A stretch of DNA of 6,633 nt from Pseudomonadota bacterium (lineage in GTDB: Bacteria; Pseudomonadota; Alphaproteobacteria; Rhizobiales; Xanthobacteraceae): assembly GCA_021779635.1 (NCBI GenBank), contig JAJYAH010000395.1:1-6633 (forward strand). Reading direction: 5' to 3'. Shown here in pieces: positions 1 to 5,512 of this stretch (its first letter is position 1; each line of letters opens with the position of its first letter). The translations under genes and the position numbers were made by a program. Under the pieces are notes generated by a model. The model did not search any database. It was not told where the DNA came from and saw only the letters and a list, made by a program, of their open reading frames with translations.

Positions 1-1
1 G

Positions 2-409
2 TTGACACAGGCCAACTCAAACGAAGAAATTCTAATTTCTGGCTTAGGTACATTCCAAGCTGAGAAAATTGTTGGCACGCAAGTAAGTGCCCAAAAGGAC
101 AAGGTAAGCGTTGGTACCGTGAAGGCGGTCTTTAAGGATGATGTTCAGACGTTTGCATTCATCCAAGCGCCTCAGGCGTGGTTTCCGCTCGGCGTATCGA
201 ATGAAGTTATTTTGCCGACTAAGAGACTAATTTGGAATCTAAAGAAAGACGGGTCGCTTATAGTCTATATCCCAGAAGACACCGTCAAAGATCTAAAATG
301 GATGGCGCGAAACGCTCCGGCTACTGTAAACGTCGGCGGCGGCTCTGTCACTGGCTCCGGCGGCGGAGCCGTCGATAAAAGAGCGCCAGCCATGTGGTTG
401 CGCGACTAA
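2..409 (+). CDS. Unrecognised protein, 5'-truncated by the window edge, AT-rich
   Basis: The frame is open from the first bases to a TAA at 407-409. The only possible initiator near the edge is a TTG at position 2, and the next methionines lie near the C-terminus, so the true start is probably outside the window. The visible 135 residues are mixed alpha/beta in character with alternating hydrophobic and charged stretches (for example ILPTKRLIWNLKKDG and SLIVYIPEDTVKDLKWMAR). They end in a glycine/serine linker (residues 112-123) and a short basic tail. I see no signal peptide, membrane segment or known catalytic motif and do not recognise the family. The first 60 bases are about 42% GC, with A/T-ending codons, unlike the GC-rich genes that follow, which suggests a separate origin. 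It is a real coding region by codon texture, but its function is unknown. Confidence 0.6.
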   Translation: MTQANSNEEILISGLGTFQAEKIVGTQVSAQKDKVSVGTVKAVFKDDVQTFAFIQAPQAWFPLGVSNEVILPTKRLIWNLKKDGSLIVYIPEDTVKDLKWMARNAPATVNVGGGSVTGSGGGAVDKRAPAMWLRD

Positions 410-419
410 ACATTCGCGA

Positions 420-445
420 CTGGCAGCGGTTTTGATCTGTGCCAG
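420..445. repeat. Small inverted repeat just after the AT-rich gene
   Basis: CTGGCA at 420-425 is matched by TGCCAG at 440-445, with a 14-base spacer. It lies 11 bases after the stop at 407-409. It could form a 6-bp hairpin, but no T-run follows, so it is not a canonical intrinsic terminator. A chance occurrence is possible. Confidence 0.3.
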
Positions 446-497
446 GCCCAATCCCTAGCGGCTTCCCTCGACGCGCGATCGGCGGAATCATGGGCCC

Positions 498-689
498 ATG
501 CCGCGCGATCCTTACGTCCGTGAGAAGTTCACCCGGGACTTGTCCTTCGCCCGGCAGTTGGCGCGGGAATACTTTGAGCGGTACCCAAAGGATCGATACG
601 CCACCGAGGTTGAGAGCTGGCGCCAGATCCAATCTCAAAATATTGAGTTCACGATGAAGCGGCTGCGTGAGCCGGCCAGGCCGGCTTGA
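498..689 (+). CDS. Small conserved-type protein of unknown function (63 aa)
   Basis: ATG at 498 is preceded by a purine-rich GGCGGAAT at 481-488, a modest ribosome binding site. The stop TGA (687-689) overlaps the ATG of the next gene by one base, which supports this frame over the other frames open here. The protein is highly charged and predicted helical. It has an aromatic/basic segment near residues 20-35 (LAREYFERYPKDRY), then a TEVESWR stretch and IEFTMKRL near the C-terminus. From memory this resembles short unnamed proteins common in Bradyrhizobium islands and prophages. There is no signal peptide and no catalytic motif. Its translation is probably coupled to the downstream gene. No function can be assigned. 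Confidence 0.7.
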   Translation: MPRDPYVREKFTRDLSFARQLAREYFERYPKDRYATEVESWRQIQSQNIEFTMKRLREPARPA

Positions 690-991
690 TGCGTGAGCCT
701 ACCGGCTGGTCACGCGAATTCGACGAACCGATCGAACTGCCGCGCGGCCGGAAGCTCGTCACGCTCGAGGACGCCGGCAACTACATCACCAAGCTTCCCA
801 AGGCCGAGCATAGCGCGCCAGAGTGGCAGGCAGCGATGGAGGCGTTGATCCTTGTCGCAACCCGCGGCGGCCCGACAATGTTGGCCAGGATCGGCGTCAT
901 GCGGGCGCTGAACCGCCACGTCGTCCGCGTTTTCAACGCCGATCGGAAAGAGACGCATTGGGGCAAGCGGAAGCTGAAGCGGGAGATGTAA
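689..991 (+). CDS. Small unknown protein (100 aa), Bradyrhizobium-type family
   Basis: I chose the ATG at 689 because it forms a TGATG overlap with the upstream stop; a TTG at 686 in the same frame is a weaker alternative. The protein begins with a tryptophan/acidic region containing LPRGRKLVTLEDAG (residues 18-31), followed by an amphipathic helix PEWQAAMEALILVA and a conserved-looking GGPTMLARIGVMRALNRH segment. It ends in a strongly basic tail (WGKRKLKREM). The basic C-terminus could contact nucleic acid, but no defined DNA-binding fold is visible. It resembles unnamed proteins I recall from Bradyrhizobium and Rhodopseudomonas genomes. It is co-directional with, and likely coupled to, the 63-aa gene before it. 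Confidence 0.75.
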   Translation: MREPTGWSREFDEPIELPRGRKLVTLEDAGNYITKLPKAEHSAPEWQAAMEALILVATRGGPTMLARIGVMRALNRHVVRVFNADRKETHWGKRKLKREM

Positions 992-1006
992 ACCATCATG
1001 TGAATA

Positions 1007-1147
1007 ATGGGGAAGCAACCGTTTTCCGTTTGCAACCTGACCTTGAGCGGCAAACGCTTCGTGACTGCGCGAATCAGCGCGGCACGGAGGCTCAACAAAA
1101 ATGTCAGAGAAGCCAGGCGCGCCCGACGCTGCTGTCCCACCCTATGA
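1007..1147 (+). CDS. Possible micro-protein (46 aa), strongly basic
   Basis: ATG at 1007 opens a frame that runs to TGA at 1145-1147 and fills the gap between the genes at 689-991 and 1101-1403, overlapping the latter by 47 bases. The product starts MGKQPFSVCNLTLSGKRF and continues with a basic stretch rich in Arg/Ala (VTARISAARRLNKNVREARR). About three quarters of its codons up to the overlap end in G or C, as expected of a real gene in this genome. Against it, no good ribosome binding site precedes the ATG; the nearest purine run, GGGAG at 981-985, is too far away. A 7-bp inverted repeat (CGTTTGC 1027-1033, GCAAACG 1050-1056) lies inside it. It may equally be untranslated leader. Confidence 0.3.
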   Translation: MGKQPFSVCNLTLSGKRFVTARISAARRLNKNVREARRARRCCPTL

Positions 1148-1403
1148 GGACAGCAGCACAGCCCCTTTTGTATATTTCGACCTGGTACCGACACACGGCA
1201 TTATGAACGGAGCCATTCAAATTGAATTGGCTGCGCGCGTCTTGTTGCCCAAGGATGGCGGCGTTTTGGTGAAATTCGTTAGCTGCGGCCGGCTCAGGTG
1301 CAGCCCAGTCGCGGCGGGGCATCTGAGGGACGCTCTCATCGGCGCCCTGAAAATGCTGGAACAGCCTGAAGAGGGCCCGACTGCAGCGTCCAAGCTCAAC
1401 TAG
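1101..1403 (+). CDS. Small unknown protein (100 aa) with a strand-rich core
   Basis: ATG at 1101 follows a good ribosome binding site, CGGAGG at 1085-1090, ten bases upstream. The first 20 residues are Pro/Ala-rich and look disordered. Then comes a compact alpha/beta-looking core: APFVYFDLVPTHGIMNG, IELAARVLL, GVLVKFVSCGRLRCS, and a helix HLRDALIGALKMLEQ. It has two cysteines in the CGRLRC pattern but no further metal-site residues, so a zinc site is not supported. It matches in style a family of unnamed Bradyrhizobium proteins I recall from prophage and island regions. It is the last plus-strand gene and is convergent with the minus-strand operon only 19 bases away. Function unknown. Confidence 0.75.
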   Translation: MSEKPGAPDAAVPPYEDSSTAPFVYFDLVPTHGIMNGAIQIELAARVLLPKDGGVLVKFVSCGRLRCSPVAAGHLRDALIGALKMLEQPEEGPTAASKLN

Positions 1404-1422
1404 CCATCTTAGCGAAGCCATA

Positions 1423-2241
1423 TCAATACAGTCCCCCGCTGCCGCTCGCGTCACCGACGGCGCTGGTTGCCGCGCCCGTCACGGCAAGCGACAGACCTCC
1501 GGTAGCTGGGGCCAGGGCAATGCTGGCCACCGCGGCAACCCCTTTCATCGCGGCGCCAATGAAGTCACCTGTGGCCGCCGTGCTGCCGGCGGCCACTGTC
1601 TGCTGCGCAAGGCTTTGCTGCTCACCCGCGATCTGTTGCTGCTCGCCCGCGACGGTCATGGTTTGCGCGGCCATCTGTTGCTCGGTGGCCGCCGTCGACC
1701 GGCCCGCTGTCGCCAGCGTGTTGTATGACGTCGCCTGTTCTTCGTATCCGGCCTCGGTAATCAGGCCCTGCTGTGCCAGCACACCTTTGGCCAATGCTCC
1801 CTGGGAAGCCGAGTCGCGCAGGATATCGCCGGCACTGCCGCCACTGCTAAACCCCGAGGCCGCGCCAGCCGCCTCACCAGAGCCGATGGTCTGCGTGATC
1901 TTTCGATTTTCCTGCGCTTGCTGAATGCGCGTGCTTTGCGCCGTGAAGTTCGCGTTGGCCGTCGCAAGTCCGGCGGCGAGACTATAGTTCGACGCCTCCG
2001 CGAGGTTGCCGGTCGCCTCGGTCTGCAACGCCTCCGCGTTGATCTGCGTGCCCTGCGCGGTGATCAAGGTGCCCTGCGCCGTGATCTGCAGGCCTTGTGC
2101 CTGCAATGCGGCCTGATCCTGTGCGCTCAGCCCGGCGAATACGCCGGATACCGCGCCGCCGATATTGCCGGCCTGGCCGGCTACGGCGGATGCGCCGGGA
2201 CTGCCAAAAAAGTCGGACGGATTTGAAAACAGCGTCGCCAT
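1423..2241 (-). CDS. Putative internal virion (ejection) protein, T7 gp14-like by character
   Basis: This 272-residue protein is very rich in Ala, Gln, Gly, Ser and Thr and has almost no aromatic residues. Residues 47-67 are three successive heptads (QAQGLQI, TAQGTLI, TAQGTQI). Residues 196-209 hold two more (TVAGEQQ, QIAGEQQ), so long helices or coiled coils are expected. A central GFSSGGSAGDILRDSASQG segment (130-148) is followed by an Ala-rich helix. The C-terminal part from about residue 226 (FIGAAMKGVAAVASIALAP) is hydrophobic and could be membrane-active. Small internal virion proteins of T7-like phages, ejected into the cell envelope with the genome, share this composition and the Gly/Ser-then-ILRDSA-type motif. 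That assignment is inference. The ATG overlaps the upstream TGA by one base, making it the last gene of the operon. Confidence 0.75.
   Translation of the reverse strand: MATLFSNPSDFFGSPGASAVAGQAGNIGGAVSGVFAGLSAQDQAALQAQGLQITAQGTLITAQGTQINAEALQTEATGNLAEASNYSLAAGLATANANFTAQSTRIQQAQENRKITQTIGSGEAAGAASGFSSGGSAGDILRDSASQGALAKGVLAQQGLITEAGYEEQATSYNTLATAGRSTAATEQQMAAQTMTVAGEQQQIAGEQQSLAQQTVAAGSTAATGDFIGAAMKGVAAVASIALAPATGGLSLAVTGAATSAVGDASGSGGLY
1615..1656. repeat. Two 21-bp tandem units coding for heptads
   Basis: Units 1615-1635 and 1636-1656 both begin TTGCTGCTC and are identical over most of their length, differing at unit position 10 and in the last bases. They encode residues 196-209 of the internal-virion-like protein as two heptads. 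Confidence 0.6.
2041..2103. repeat. Three 21-bp tandem units coding for heptads
   Basis: Units 2041-2061, 2062-2082 and 2083-2103 all start with GATC. The first two match at 17 of 21 positions and the third is more diverged. They encode residues 47-67 of the same protein as three heptads, a likely product of codon-level duplication within a helical segment. Confidence 0.65.
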
Positions 2242-2510
2242 CAGTGGACCTTTCTTCCTACATCGCGCGCTTCCGCGATCAGCTTTCCGACGGCAAGCAG
2301 CCGCTCCTTGACCGGCGCTCGGCTTCCGATGACATCTCGAATGCGGTCGCTGATCTCGATCAGCTCGGGGCGTTCGTCGTGAGCGAGGATCACGACGAAG
2401 CGCTCGATTGCCGCCAGATGCTCAAGCCAAATGTCATCTGCGGGCGATACCGCAGCGAATGCAGGCCTCGCTCGGATCTCGGCGATGAAATTGTTGATAA
2501 TGGCGGTCAT
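2241..2510 (-). CDS. Small helical protein of unknown function (89 aa)
   Basis: The ATG at 2510 follows AGGGA, which sits on the stop codon of the upstream gene and gives a good ribosome binding site about eight bases away. The stop overlaps the start of the internal-virion-like gene by one base (TGATG), so the two are probably translationally coupled. The sequence is predicted all-helical: IINNFIAEIRARPAF, DDIWLEHLAAIERFVVILAHD, ELIEISDRIRDVIGSR and VKERLLAVGKLIAEARDVG. It is acidic to neutral, with no signal peptide or catalytic motif. Its position before the putative ejection protein suggests a virion-assembly or accessory role, which is inference only. I do not recognise the family. Confidence 0.75.
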   Translation of the reverse strand: MTAIINNFIAEIRARPAFAAVSPADDIWLEHLAAIERFVVILAHDERPELIEISDRIRDVIGSRAPVKERLLAVGKLIAEARDVGRKVH

Positions 2511-2520
2511 ACTGGAATCC

Positions 2521-2859
2521 CTAGCGGAAGGATACGGTGATATCCGGAGTTGCGGTCGCGGTGACGATGGTCAGGCCGGTCCAGAACTGCACGTCATAAG
2601 TGAAGCAGCCGCCGACGCTGGCGAACGACGTGATGGTGCCGATCTTGGTGCCGCTGCCGGCAGTGTTGTCGTAGATGGTCACCGTGCCGGTCGCGGCCGG
2701 GGTATTGATGCAAATAGTATGCAGGAAGCCCGAAACCGACTTGAGCGTGGTAGTCGTGTCGGTGGTGATGTTGGCATAGGCATAGACCAGCGGCTGTTGG
2801 GCTGCGGCCGGACAGACCGCGAGCAGCAGGCCGAGAATAATGGCAAGGGCCTGGCGCAT
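2521..2859 (-). CDS. Exported beta-rich small protein with signal peptide (112 aa)
   Basis: The N-terminus is a classic Sec signal: MRQ, then a hydrophobic core at residues 4-16 (ALAIILGLLLAVC), then PAAAQ with probable signal peptidase I cleavage after Ala20 or Gln21. Cys16 is not in a good lipobox because Val precedes it. The mature part is rich in Thr/Val/Ile/Gly with alternating strands (YANITTDTTTTLKS, GTVTIYDNTAGSGTKIGTI, LTIVTATATPDITVSF), as in a beta-sandwich. It has two cysteines (50 and 85) that could form a disulfide outside the cytoplasm. AGGA about 12 bases upstream serves as the ribosome binding site. It resembles unnamed phage-associated proteins I recall, possibly virion decoration proteins, but a cleaved signal is unusual for a virion component. 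Confidence 0.75.
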   Translation of the reverse strand: MRQALAIILGLLLAVCPAAAQQPLVYAYANITTDTTTTLKSVSGFLHTICINTPAATGTVTIYDNTAGSGTKIGTITSFASVGGCFTYDVQFWTGLTIVTATATPDITVSFR

Positions 2860-2869
2860 CCCGCCGTTC

Positions 2870-3343
2870 CTAAGCCGCGAAGCCCCGGTCCCGAATTTGG
2901 CCGCGCCAGACCTGGGCGGCGCCCTCGCCGTATTTCTGAAGAATGCCTTCCTCGCGGAGCTTCACGCGTACCACCGCGATTTGTTCGACAAGTGCCTCAT
3001 GCTCGGCGGCGAGTGCTGCGCTCTGACGTTTAAGGCTTTGGACGAGGCGATCCTGTTCCGCCAGGCTGTAGACCGAACTCTGACGAGCCGAGATGTTATC
3101 GGCCGCGAGGTTGCTGTGATCGGCAAGCATGGTGTGGCCGCGGGCGATCTCCGACCATTCCTTGTCGGCGAGGTCCTTGCGCCGCTGCTTCAACTCAGCG
3201 AGGTTGAATTCGAGCTTGCCGAGATTGGCGATGGCCTGCTCGTCGACCGAGAGCGCACCGCTGCCTTGCTCCAACGAAAGTCCGGTGAAGCGGCATTTCT
3301 GGTGATCTGATCCGAACACCTTGGCGTTCATGATGTCGTTCAT
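2870..3343 (-). CDS. Coiled-coil protein of unknown function (157 aa)
   Basis: The ATG at 3343 has an excellent ribosome binding site, GAGGAGG with about eight bases of spacing, located inside the end of the preceding gene. The first 35 residues are mixed, with FTGLSLEQGSGALSVDEQ. Residues about 36-70 are helical and charged (LGKLEFNLAELKQRRKDLADKEW). Residues about 90-135 form a probable coiled coil (SLAEQDRLVQSLKRQSAALAAE, then HEALVEQIAVVRVKL). The C-terminus contains QKYGEGAAQVWRGQI. No enzymatic motif or membrane segment is visible. It sits amid small phage-type genes, ten bases before the exported protein. A structural or scaffolding-like accessory role is possible but not shown. Confidence 0.75.
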   Translation of the reverse strand: MNDIMNAKVFGSDHQKCRFTGLSLEQGSGALSVDEQAIANLGKLEFNLAELKQRRKDLADKEWSEIARGHTMLADHSNLAADNISARQSSVYSLAEQDRLVQSLKRQSAALAAEHEALVEQIAVVRVKLREEGILQKYGEGAAQVWRGQIRDRGFAA

Positions 3344-3346
3344 CGG

Positions 3347-3724
3347 TCAATCCTCCTCGTCGTCGTCATCGGTGCGCGCGGCGAGCCGGCGCGCTTCGCA
3401 GGCCGCAAGGTCCTTTCGCATCCGGGAAAGGTTGTCTTCGTAGCCGGGCTCGGGGCCGTTCGGGCTGCGTTCTGTTTGATTTTTGACATAAGCCTCGATG
3501 TGTTGCGCCGTCACGTTGCCGGCGGCGCCCAATCCCTGCTCGATCGGCTTGCCTTCCTTGTCGGTCTTGTGGCCTTCGCCGAAGACGTCCCGCGTGGCGA
3601 TGCGCTTCGCCTCTTTCCTGATTTCCCTGCGGACTTCCTTCGGAAGCATGTCGAGGCTTGCGACCTGGCGCTGGGAAAGCTGCTTGTCGATGAATTGCAA
3701 CGAGGCTACGGAAACGGCGGTCAT
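3347..3724 (-). CDS. Unknown protein with basic middle and acidic tail (125 aa)
   Basis: The ATG at 3724 is preceded by GAGGAG at eight-base spacing. The N-terminus is helical (SLQFIDKQLSQRQVASLDMLP), followed by a strongly basic helix (VRREIRKEAKRIATRDVF), a glycine-rich loop with a GEGHKTDKEGKPIEQGLG stretch, and GNVTAQHIEAYVK. Later comes PNGPEPGYEDNLSRMRKDLAACEARRLAA, and the protein ends in the acidic tail DDDDEED. I recall similar unnamed proteins from Bradyrhizobium prophages but know no function. The last codons (GAC GAG GAG GAT) double as the ribosome binding site of the next gene, so the two are tightly linked. There is no signal peptide. Confidence 0.75.
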   Translation of the reverse strand: MTAVSVASLQFIDKQLSQRQVASLDMLPKEVRREIRKEAKRIATRDVFGEGHKTDKEGKPIEQGLGAAGNVTAQHIEAYVKNQTERSPNGPEPGYEDNLSRMRKDLAACEARRLAARTDDDDEED

Positions 3725-3736
3725 GTGTTTTTCTCC

Positions 3737-3961
3737 TCAGTTCGAATCTGAATGTTTCATCTCGCGCAGATAGGCGAGCACGGCGTCACGCTGGTCGGAT
3801 GGGACGCGCGTCAAGAGCGAATGGCAGAGCACCGCGACGTGTCCGCTGCGATGTTGTTCGGGAGACGCGATTATGGCTTGCAGGACCGGGTTGAGATGGA
3901 TGCTCACCGCCTCAAGTTCGGCCCGGCTGACGTCGGGAAGGTCGTTGATTGCGACGCGCAT
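3737..3961 (-). CDS. Small helical unknown protein (74 aa)
   Basis: I chose the ATG at 3961 because it overlaps the stop of the upstream gene as TGATG; a TTG at 3964 in frame is less likely. A G-rich GGGGG about seven bases upstream may act as a weak ribosome binding site. The protein is predicted to be helical throughout: SRAELEAVSIHLNPVLQAIIAS, SGHVAVLCHSLLTRV and DQRDAVLAYLREMKH. It has a single cysteine and no catalytic or DNA-binding motif. The stop is 12 bases before the next start. It fits the run of small phage-type genes, with function unknown. Confidence 0.7.
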   Translation of the reverse strand: MRVAINDLPDVSRAELEAVSIHLNPVLQAIIASPEQHRSGHVAVLCHSLLTRVPSDQRDAVLAYLREMKHSDSN

Positions 3962-4152
3962 CAAATGGCCCCCAAACCAAGCGATAGTCCGGCCGGCCCC
4001 AGCGCAAGGCGCTGCTGTTGAAGCTGAAGCCTCCGCCTTCGTTCTTCTGCCGTTTCATCTTCGACTTGCCGGGACAGCGCGTCACCGCCGAGGCCGAGTG
4101 ACTGCGCTGGCGCGCTCAATCCTGGCACAGACATTCCGATCACCATCGTCAT
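3961..4152 (-). CDS. Small Arg/Gln-rich phage-type protein (63 aa)
   Basis: Two starts compete. ATG at 4152 overlaps the upstream stop as ATGA, while ATG at 4146 has GGGAG at a better seven-base spacing and would give 61 residues. A longer upstream extension to 4245 is rejected because it would lie inside the preceding gene. The protein has a hydrophobic N-terminus (MVIGMSVPGLSAPAQSLGLGGD), then DALSRQVEDETAEERRRRLQLQ with a basic/Gln helix, and a Gly/Leu-rich end (GPAGLSLGLGAI). Small proteins of the form GD-LxxQVxxET-EERRRR-LQ-Gly-rich tail are, as I remember, frequent in alphaproteobacterial prophages near virion genes, without assigned function. Confidence 0.7.
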   Translation of the reverse strand: MTMVIGMSVPGLSAPAQSLGLGGDALSRQVEDETAEERRRRLQLQQQRLALGPAGLSLGLGAI

Positions 4153-4619
4153 GCTCCCAGCTTGATCGGCGAGGAAAGAATCACGTCGAGCAGCAATTTC
4201 TGCTGCTTGGCTTCGTGATTTCCGGCAAAGTATTTTGCCCGCCACTCTGCGTCAGAAAATAAAGATTCCTTCTTCGCCACGGCCATCCGGTACTCGTCCG
4301 CCGATACGGCGGCGCCGGTGCGGACGTGTTCCAGAACGTCGGCCGAAACATCGGACAAGGTGCCGAGATGTTCGGCCTGTTCGGCGCGCTGCGCCTCGGG
4401 CGTCGGGCCGCCCATGCTGATCGAGCCCTGCGCGGGCGCGTAGGCGAATTCATGAAGCCGGGCCAGCTCCTCGCGGGTCGTGTGATCCCCGCTCAGATGG
4501 CGTTTTACGAAGTCCGGATTTGCTTTCAGCTCCGCGATGCGGGCGCGCGCCTGGTCGGCGGGCATTGCCGGCGGCAACGGCAAACCGAGTTCCACCGCGG
4601 CGCCCTGGGAATCGCTCAT
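4149..4619 (-). CDS. Phage-type protein with a duplicated helical motif (156 aa)
   Basis: ATG at 4619 is preferred over an extension to 4664. It follows GGAGG with nine-base spacing and leaves a one-base gap after the upstream stop. After a Pro-rich start, residues 22-62 (DQARARIAELKANPDFVKRH, then LSGDHTTREELARLHEFAY, AP) and residues 108-151 (SLFSDAEWRAKYFAGNHEAKQQ, ending in LLLDVILSSP) have the same pattern. Each has an acidic/aromatic pair, a basic patch, hydrophobic-(S/A)-G-(D/N)-H, a charged helix and a closing Pro. With LSGDH aligned to FAGNH, the offset is exactly 89 residues. The linker is low-complexity. Single-copy versions of this motif occur, as I recall, in small unnamed rhizobial phage proteins. 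Function unknown. Confidence 0.75.
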   Translation of the reverse strand: MSDSQGAAVELGLPLPPAMPADQARARIAELKANPDFVKRHLSGDHTTREELARLHEFAYAPAQGSISMGGPTPEAQRAEQAEHLGTLSDVSADVLEHVRTGAAVSADEYRMAVAKKESLFSDAEWRAKYFAGNHEAKQQKLLLDVILSSPIKLGA

Positions 4620-4620
4620 G

Positions 4621-5268
4621 TCAAGCGGCCTCCGAGGCGTCAGGCAACCGCGGCAACTCCGCAATGCGGATATCTTCGATCAGCGAGGCGCAGAGCTTGA
4701 TATCGCGCTCCGCCAGATCGCCGATGCGCGCGGGCAAATCCGCCAACAGTGTTGGCGCGACACCCGGGTTCTGCATCCGCAACGCGCTCGCGATGGCGCT
4801 GGGCGCGTAGGAATAGGCCGCACCGTCGAACAGCTTGATCGGCGGGAACAAGTGGTGCGGCCATGCCGTGAAGGGTTGTCGGCAGGCCTTGGCATGATCC
4901 TGCAGGGCAGCGCTCAATTCTCGGGCCGCCTGGATGATGCGCGCGGCCGCGGCAACCCTCTCATCGGCAAAGTTCTTTTCAAACGCGGCCAGCGCTTCGG
5001 CCTTCTGCTGCTGGCGCTGGTCGGTTTTCTCGCGCCGGCTCTGCTTCTGAAAAGCGGCGACGCGGTCCTGGTGCGTTTCCACCCGGCGCCGCACGGTCGC
5101 GATCGTGGCAGCAAGTTTCACGGCCTCGGCAGGATCGTCCGCCAACAGCGCGGCCGCGCGTTGCTGCTCGAGGTCGGCGATCTCGCGTTCGCAATCGGCG
5201 ATCGCGCGCTGTTCTGCCGCAAGCCTATGCGCGGCGGTCGGTCTAATTGCTTCGACGATTTTCGCCAT
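4621..5268 (-). CDS. Long coiled-coil protein of unknown function (215 aa)
   Basis: ATG at 5268 is chosen. It lies 13 bases after the upstream stop with GAGGA before it, whereas the in-frame extension to 5466 would overlap the whole end of the ribbon-helix-helix gene and has a composition typical of a shadow frame. Residues about 12-125 form a highly charged helix with heptad texture (AAEQRAIADCEREIADLEQQ, then VRRRVETHQDRVAAFQKQ, and EALAAFEKNFADERVAAAAR). Residues about 130-165 are a distinct aromatic/proline patch (FTAWPHHLFPPIKLFDGAAY). The end is again helical (LPARIGDLAERDIKLCASLI). It has no known enzymatic motif. It is the largest of the mid-operon genes, and a structural or scaffold-like role would be speculation. 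Confidence 0.75.
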   Translation of the reverse strand: MAKIVEAIRPTAAHRLAAEQRAIADCEREIADLEQQRAAALLADDPAEAVKLAATIATVRRRVETHQDRVAAFQKQSRREKTDQRQQQKAEALAAFEKNFADERVAAAARIIQAARELSAALQDHAKACRQPFTAWPHHLFPPIKLFDGAAYSYAPSAIASALRMQNPGVAPTLLADLPARIGDLAERDIKLCASLIEDIRIAELPRLPDASEAA

Positions 5269-5281
5269 CAGGCTTTTTTCC

Positions 5282-5512
5282 TCATTCCGCGCTGGCGGAA
5301 TTGGTGGCGCTGGTGCTGCCGCGAGTGGCGGCGCCGGATTCGGTAAAGCTGTCGGGCCGGGCGCCTCGCTCGGCTGCAATCTGGCTGAGACGCTGGTACA
5401 AGAGTCGGCGCGCCATGTTCGCCACGCATCGATCGGATTCATTCGCCAGTTGCTCCACAAAGGCATGAGCCGGAGCGGCGACCCGCATTCCGATCAGCTT
5501 GTCCTTTCGCAT
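5282..5512 (-). CDS. Putative ribbon-helix-helix DNA-binding protein (76 aa), second of a pair
   Basis: ATG at 5512 overlaps the upstream stop as TGATG, with AGGG seven bases before. Residues 4-11 (DKLIGMRV) read as the DNA-contacting strand, 13-25 (APAHAFVEQLANE) as helix A and 29-44 (CVANMARRLLYQRLSQ) as helix B, the layout of Arc/CopG-type ribbon-helix-helix repressors. The turn between helices (SDR) and the hydrophobic spacing fit. From residue 50 the protein is Ser/Thr/Ala-rich and probably disordered. Such proteins bind as dimers to short operator repeats, often their own promoter. It is smaller and more diverged than the partner just upstream. A non-regulatory relaxosome-type accessory role is possible, but no relaxase is present here. 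Confidence 0.7.
   Translation of the reverse strand: MRKDKLIGMRVAAPAHAFVEQLANESDRCVANMARRLLYQRLSQIAAERGARPDSFTESGAATRGSTSATNSASAE

Noticed and set aside
3737..3752. GTTCGAATC-like string resembling a tRNA T-arm
   Set aside because: It lies at the end of a protein gene and no acceptor or anticodon arms can be built around it.
4537..5346. Long plus-strand frame opposite the coiled-coil genes
   Set aside because: It is the antisense shadow of GC-rich minus-strand genes, with Arg/Gly-rich composition and no ribosome binding site, and the minus-strand genes are supported by coupling signals.
5269..5466. N-terminal extension of the 215-aa coiled-coil protein to 5466
   Set aside because: It would overlap most of the ribbon-helix-helix gene and add a Pro/Ala-rich segment; the ATG at 5268 has a ribosome binding site and correct spacing after the upstream stop.
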